This document shows positions 5,902 to 7,365 of a stretch of DNA of 7,365 nucleotides, one piece after another (the stretch's first letter is position 1; each line of letters starts with the position of its first letter). Both the position numbers and the translations under genes were made by a program. The stretch comes from Candidatus Heimdallarchaeota archaeon (lineage in GTDB: Archaea; Asgardarchaeota; Heimdallarchaeia; Heimdallarchaeales; Heimdallarchaeaceae), in NCBI GenBank assembly GCA_016839875.1, contig JAEOTK010000052.1, positions 1-7,365 on the forward strand. The letters run 5' to 3'. The notes under the pieces were generated by a model. It was not told where the DNA came from. It did not search any database and saw nothing but the letters and a program-made list of their open reading frames with translations.

Positions 5902-5973
5902 GATATCTTTGAAGCAGCAATAGTTAATCTGAAGAGAAAAGTGGGGAAGGAATTATGGAATTTACATTACTGA
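5871..5973 (+). pseudogene. Possible frameshifted plus-strand coding remnant
   Basis: ATG 5871 opens M-K-K-K-Q-E-Y-L-E-T before a TGA. Moving one frame, the stretch 5896-5973 continues D-I-F-E-A-A-I-V-N-L-K-R-K-V-G-K-E-L-W-N to a TGA, with protein-like amphipathic character. Joined, they would give a small basic protein of about 33 residues. A tiny frame of 11 codons (5955-5990) with a good GGAAGGA leader also overlaps. All are too short to assign. The stretch from 5902 to 6002 holds nothing else I can support. Confidence 0.15.
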
Positions 5974-6002
5974 AACTGGTAAGTGAGTAATAAAATAAAA
6001 AA

Positions 6003-6012
6003 CTTTTAAAAT
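6003..6012 (+). promoter_or_regulatory. TATA box of the ABC exporter gene
   Basis: CTTTTAAAAT lies 42-51 bases before ATG 6054, preceded by an A-rich stretch, and predicts transcription start near 6034 with a leader of about 20 nt. The leader holds GAGGAAAG (6043-6050), a ribosome-binding site three bases from the start codon that fixes ATG 6054. Confidence 0.5.
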
Positions 6013-6053
6013 AGATTATTTCTTTTCAAATTATCTTTAATCGAGGAAAGCGT

Positions 6054-7365
6054 ATGAACGATAATAAAGAAACTAAGGTGAAGAATCCATATGTTAAATG
6101 GTTTTTTGTTCATACCTTGAATCATAAAGTACTCTTTACATTAAATTTCATAGGTATAATTGCAGTAACTTACACAAGAACAATTATACCAATTCGAATT
6201 GGAGAATTAACTGATGCTATTGTTCTCAAACAAGCAACTCAGAATCTCCTCATTACAATGGCAATTCTGTTAGGATTCTATTTCCTCAGAAACATAGTAG
6301 AATATACAACTTGGATGATAGGGCATCAATTGGGTTCCAAAACTGAGCAATCAATGCGTAGGGAGTTCTTCGAAAATGTTCAGAACAAACCACTGAGTTT
6401 TCATGATAGAATCAAAACTGGGGATTTGCTAGCTTTGGCTACAAATGATTTACGCGTAGTTAACACTTTAATTGCTCATGGTTCATTTTACGTTTACCCA
6501 TTTATCCAAACTGTTGTTACTCTTATTCAGATTCAAACTTTTAACTATAGAATGGCTTTACTTACTATACCTTTCTTAGGATTATATGTTTATTTTGTGC
6601 TTAGATATCGTAAGCATTTACTTCCCTATTCAAAAGCATCTCTAACAAAACATGCAGATGTTGCAGTTTCTTTACAAGAAAGTTTAAACAGTGTTCAAGT
6701 TGCTAAATCGTTTTGTGCAGAAGAAGTAGAATATAGCAAATTCAAAAAAACTGTTCAAGCCTTCAGAGATAATAGATTGGGTGAAATTAGAATTCAAGCA
6801 CGATTTTATCCTTTACTGACTCTTTATGCTGCAATTGGTGTTTCAGTAGTATTTGGTACAATCCTAGTCAGAAATAATGGTATGACTGTAGGAGAATTAG
6901 CTGCTGTACTTCTCTTATTAATTGCACTCATTCATCCTACACAAATGATCTTCTGGGCAACTAGAGATATGATTCGAGGATTTGGAGCAAGTGAAAGGTT
7001 GTTTTCAATAATAGATGTTGGTGAAGTTGAGCTTCTACCTACAAAAGCAACAAATTATTCTAATGTTTTCAATGGAGAGATTGAATTTCAAAACGTTTCA
7101 TTCACTTATCCTAATGGCAATCCCAAGAATCCACATGTCTTAAGGAATTTGAATTTCAAAATCGAACCCAATCAAACAGTAGCTTTAGTTGGTCCTACAG
7201 GCTGTGGTAAAACAACTTTAGCTAAACTACTACTAAGATTATACGATCCTCAAGAAGGAACGATTTTACTAGACGGAAAACCAATTCAAGAATATCCCCT
7301 GGAAATGGTTAGACAACAAGTATCTTTGGTAGAGCAAGATATCTACTTATTTTCTCAAACTATTG
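6054..7365 (+). CDS. Type IV ABC exporter half-transporter (MsbA/Sav1866-like), truncated by the window edge
   Basis: 437 codons are visible and the frame is open at the edge. The membrane domain comes first: TM1 about 26-46, TM2 about 65-88, TM3-4 about 145-185, TM5-6 about 250-300. Typical coupling stretches include F-x-x-V-Q-N-K-P-L-S-F-H-D and T-G-D-L-L-A-L-A-T-N-D before TM3. The nucleotide-binding domain starts near G341 (G-E-I-E-F-Q-N-V-S-F-T-Y) with A-loop Tyr352, Walker A G380-P-T-G-C-G-K-T-T388 and Q-loop Gln428 in V-E-Q-D-I-Y-L-F. The ABC signature, Walker B and H-loop lie beyond the window. The fused TM-ATPase order indicates export, as a homodimer or as half of a heterodimer, of lipid, peptide or drug. 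The substrate is unknown. Heterodimeric exporters often have the partner gene next door, which should be looked for just downstream. Confidence 0.9.
   Translation, partial: MNDNKETKVKNPYVKWFFVHTLNHKVLFTLNFIGIIAVTYTRTIIPIRIGELTDAIVLKQATQNLLITMAILLGFYFLRNIVEYTTWMIGHQLGSKTEQSMRREFFENVQNKPLSFHDRIKTGDLLALATNDLRVVNTLIAHGSFYVYPFIQTVVTLIQIQTFNYRMALLTIPFLGLYVYFVLRYRKHLLPYSKASLTKHADVAVSLQESLNSVQVAKSFCAEEVEYSKFKKTVQAFRDNRLGEIRIQARFYPLLTLYAAIGVSVVFGTILVRNNGMTVGELAAVLLLLIALIHPTQMIFWATRDMIRGFGASERLFSIIDVGEVELLPTKATNYSNVFNGEIEFQNVSFTYPNGNPKNPHVLRNLNFKIEPNQTVALVGPTGCGKTTLAKLLLRLYDPQEGTILLDGKPIQEYPLEMVRQQVSLVEQDIYLFSQTI

Noticed and set aside
1..7365. CRISPR array, tRNA, rRNA or insertion sequence
   Set aside because: I saw no regularly spaced direct repeats, cloverleaf-like sequence, rRNA segment or transposase.

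Overview
The window is AT-rich, compactly organised DNA that looks archaeal. Three genes carry GGTGA ribosome-binding sites. T-rich termination tracts follow two genes, TATA-like boxes sit about 40-50 nt upstream of start codons, and several proteins are sequon-rich surface proteins with an N-terminal signal peptide and a C-terminal membrane anchor followed by a basic tail. The mix of surface serine hydrolases, kelch propeller, C45 Ntn-hydrolase and DUF3795 protein would suit an Asgard-type or methanogen-related archaeon, but no taxonomic marker is present, so this is only a guess.

Left part (1-4059), surface proteins. The window opens with the last 30 codons of what looks like a NosD-type beta-helix protein. 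Next comes a tandem pair of about 419-codon serine hydrolases (beta-lactamase/PBP-like fold). The first copy (210-1469) is cut by an in-frame TAA at codon 132 and has lost the His of its third active-site motif. The second (1466-2722), joined by an ATGA overlap, is intact with S85-x-x-K88, Y192-S-D and H332-P-G. A separately transcribed six-repeat kelch propeller protein (2848-4059) follows. Hydrolases and kelch protein have unrelated main domains but share a similar architecture: signal peptide, a Cys right at the predicted mature N-terminus, a Cys just before the C-terminal membrane segment, and a C-terminal LP(M/I)I(S/G)F anchor motif. The promoters of hydrolase 1 and the kelch gene also share two blocks at identical spacing to each other and to the start codon. 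I infer a co-regulated set of proteins displayed on the cell surface.

Middle (4060-5190). A cytoplasmic C45-type (acyl-CoA:6-APA acyltransferase-like) Ntn hydrolase has its own TATA box. It is convergent with the next gene.

Right part (5191-7365). A minus-strand DUF3795-type Cys-rich protein has no ATG, GTG or TTG start upstream of its first Cys cluster. It lies in frame with, and one TAA after, an unrecognised 77-aa open frame. This roughly 400-bp stretch also holds a 38-nt bulged hairpin and possible frameshifted plus-strand coding remnants, and looks like a decayed region. A type IV ABC exporter half-transporter starts at 6054 and runs off the right edge after the Walker A and Q-loop.
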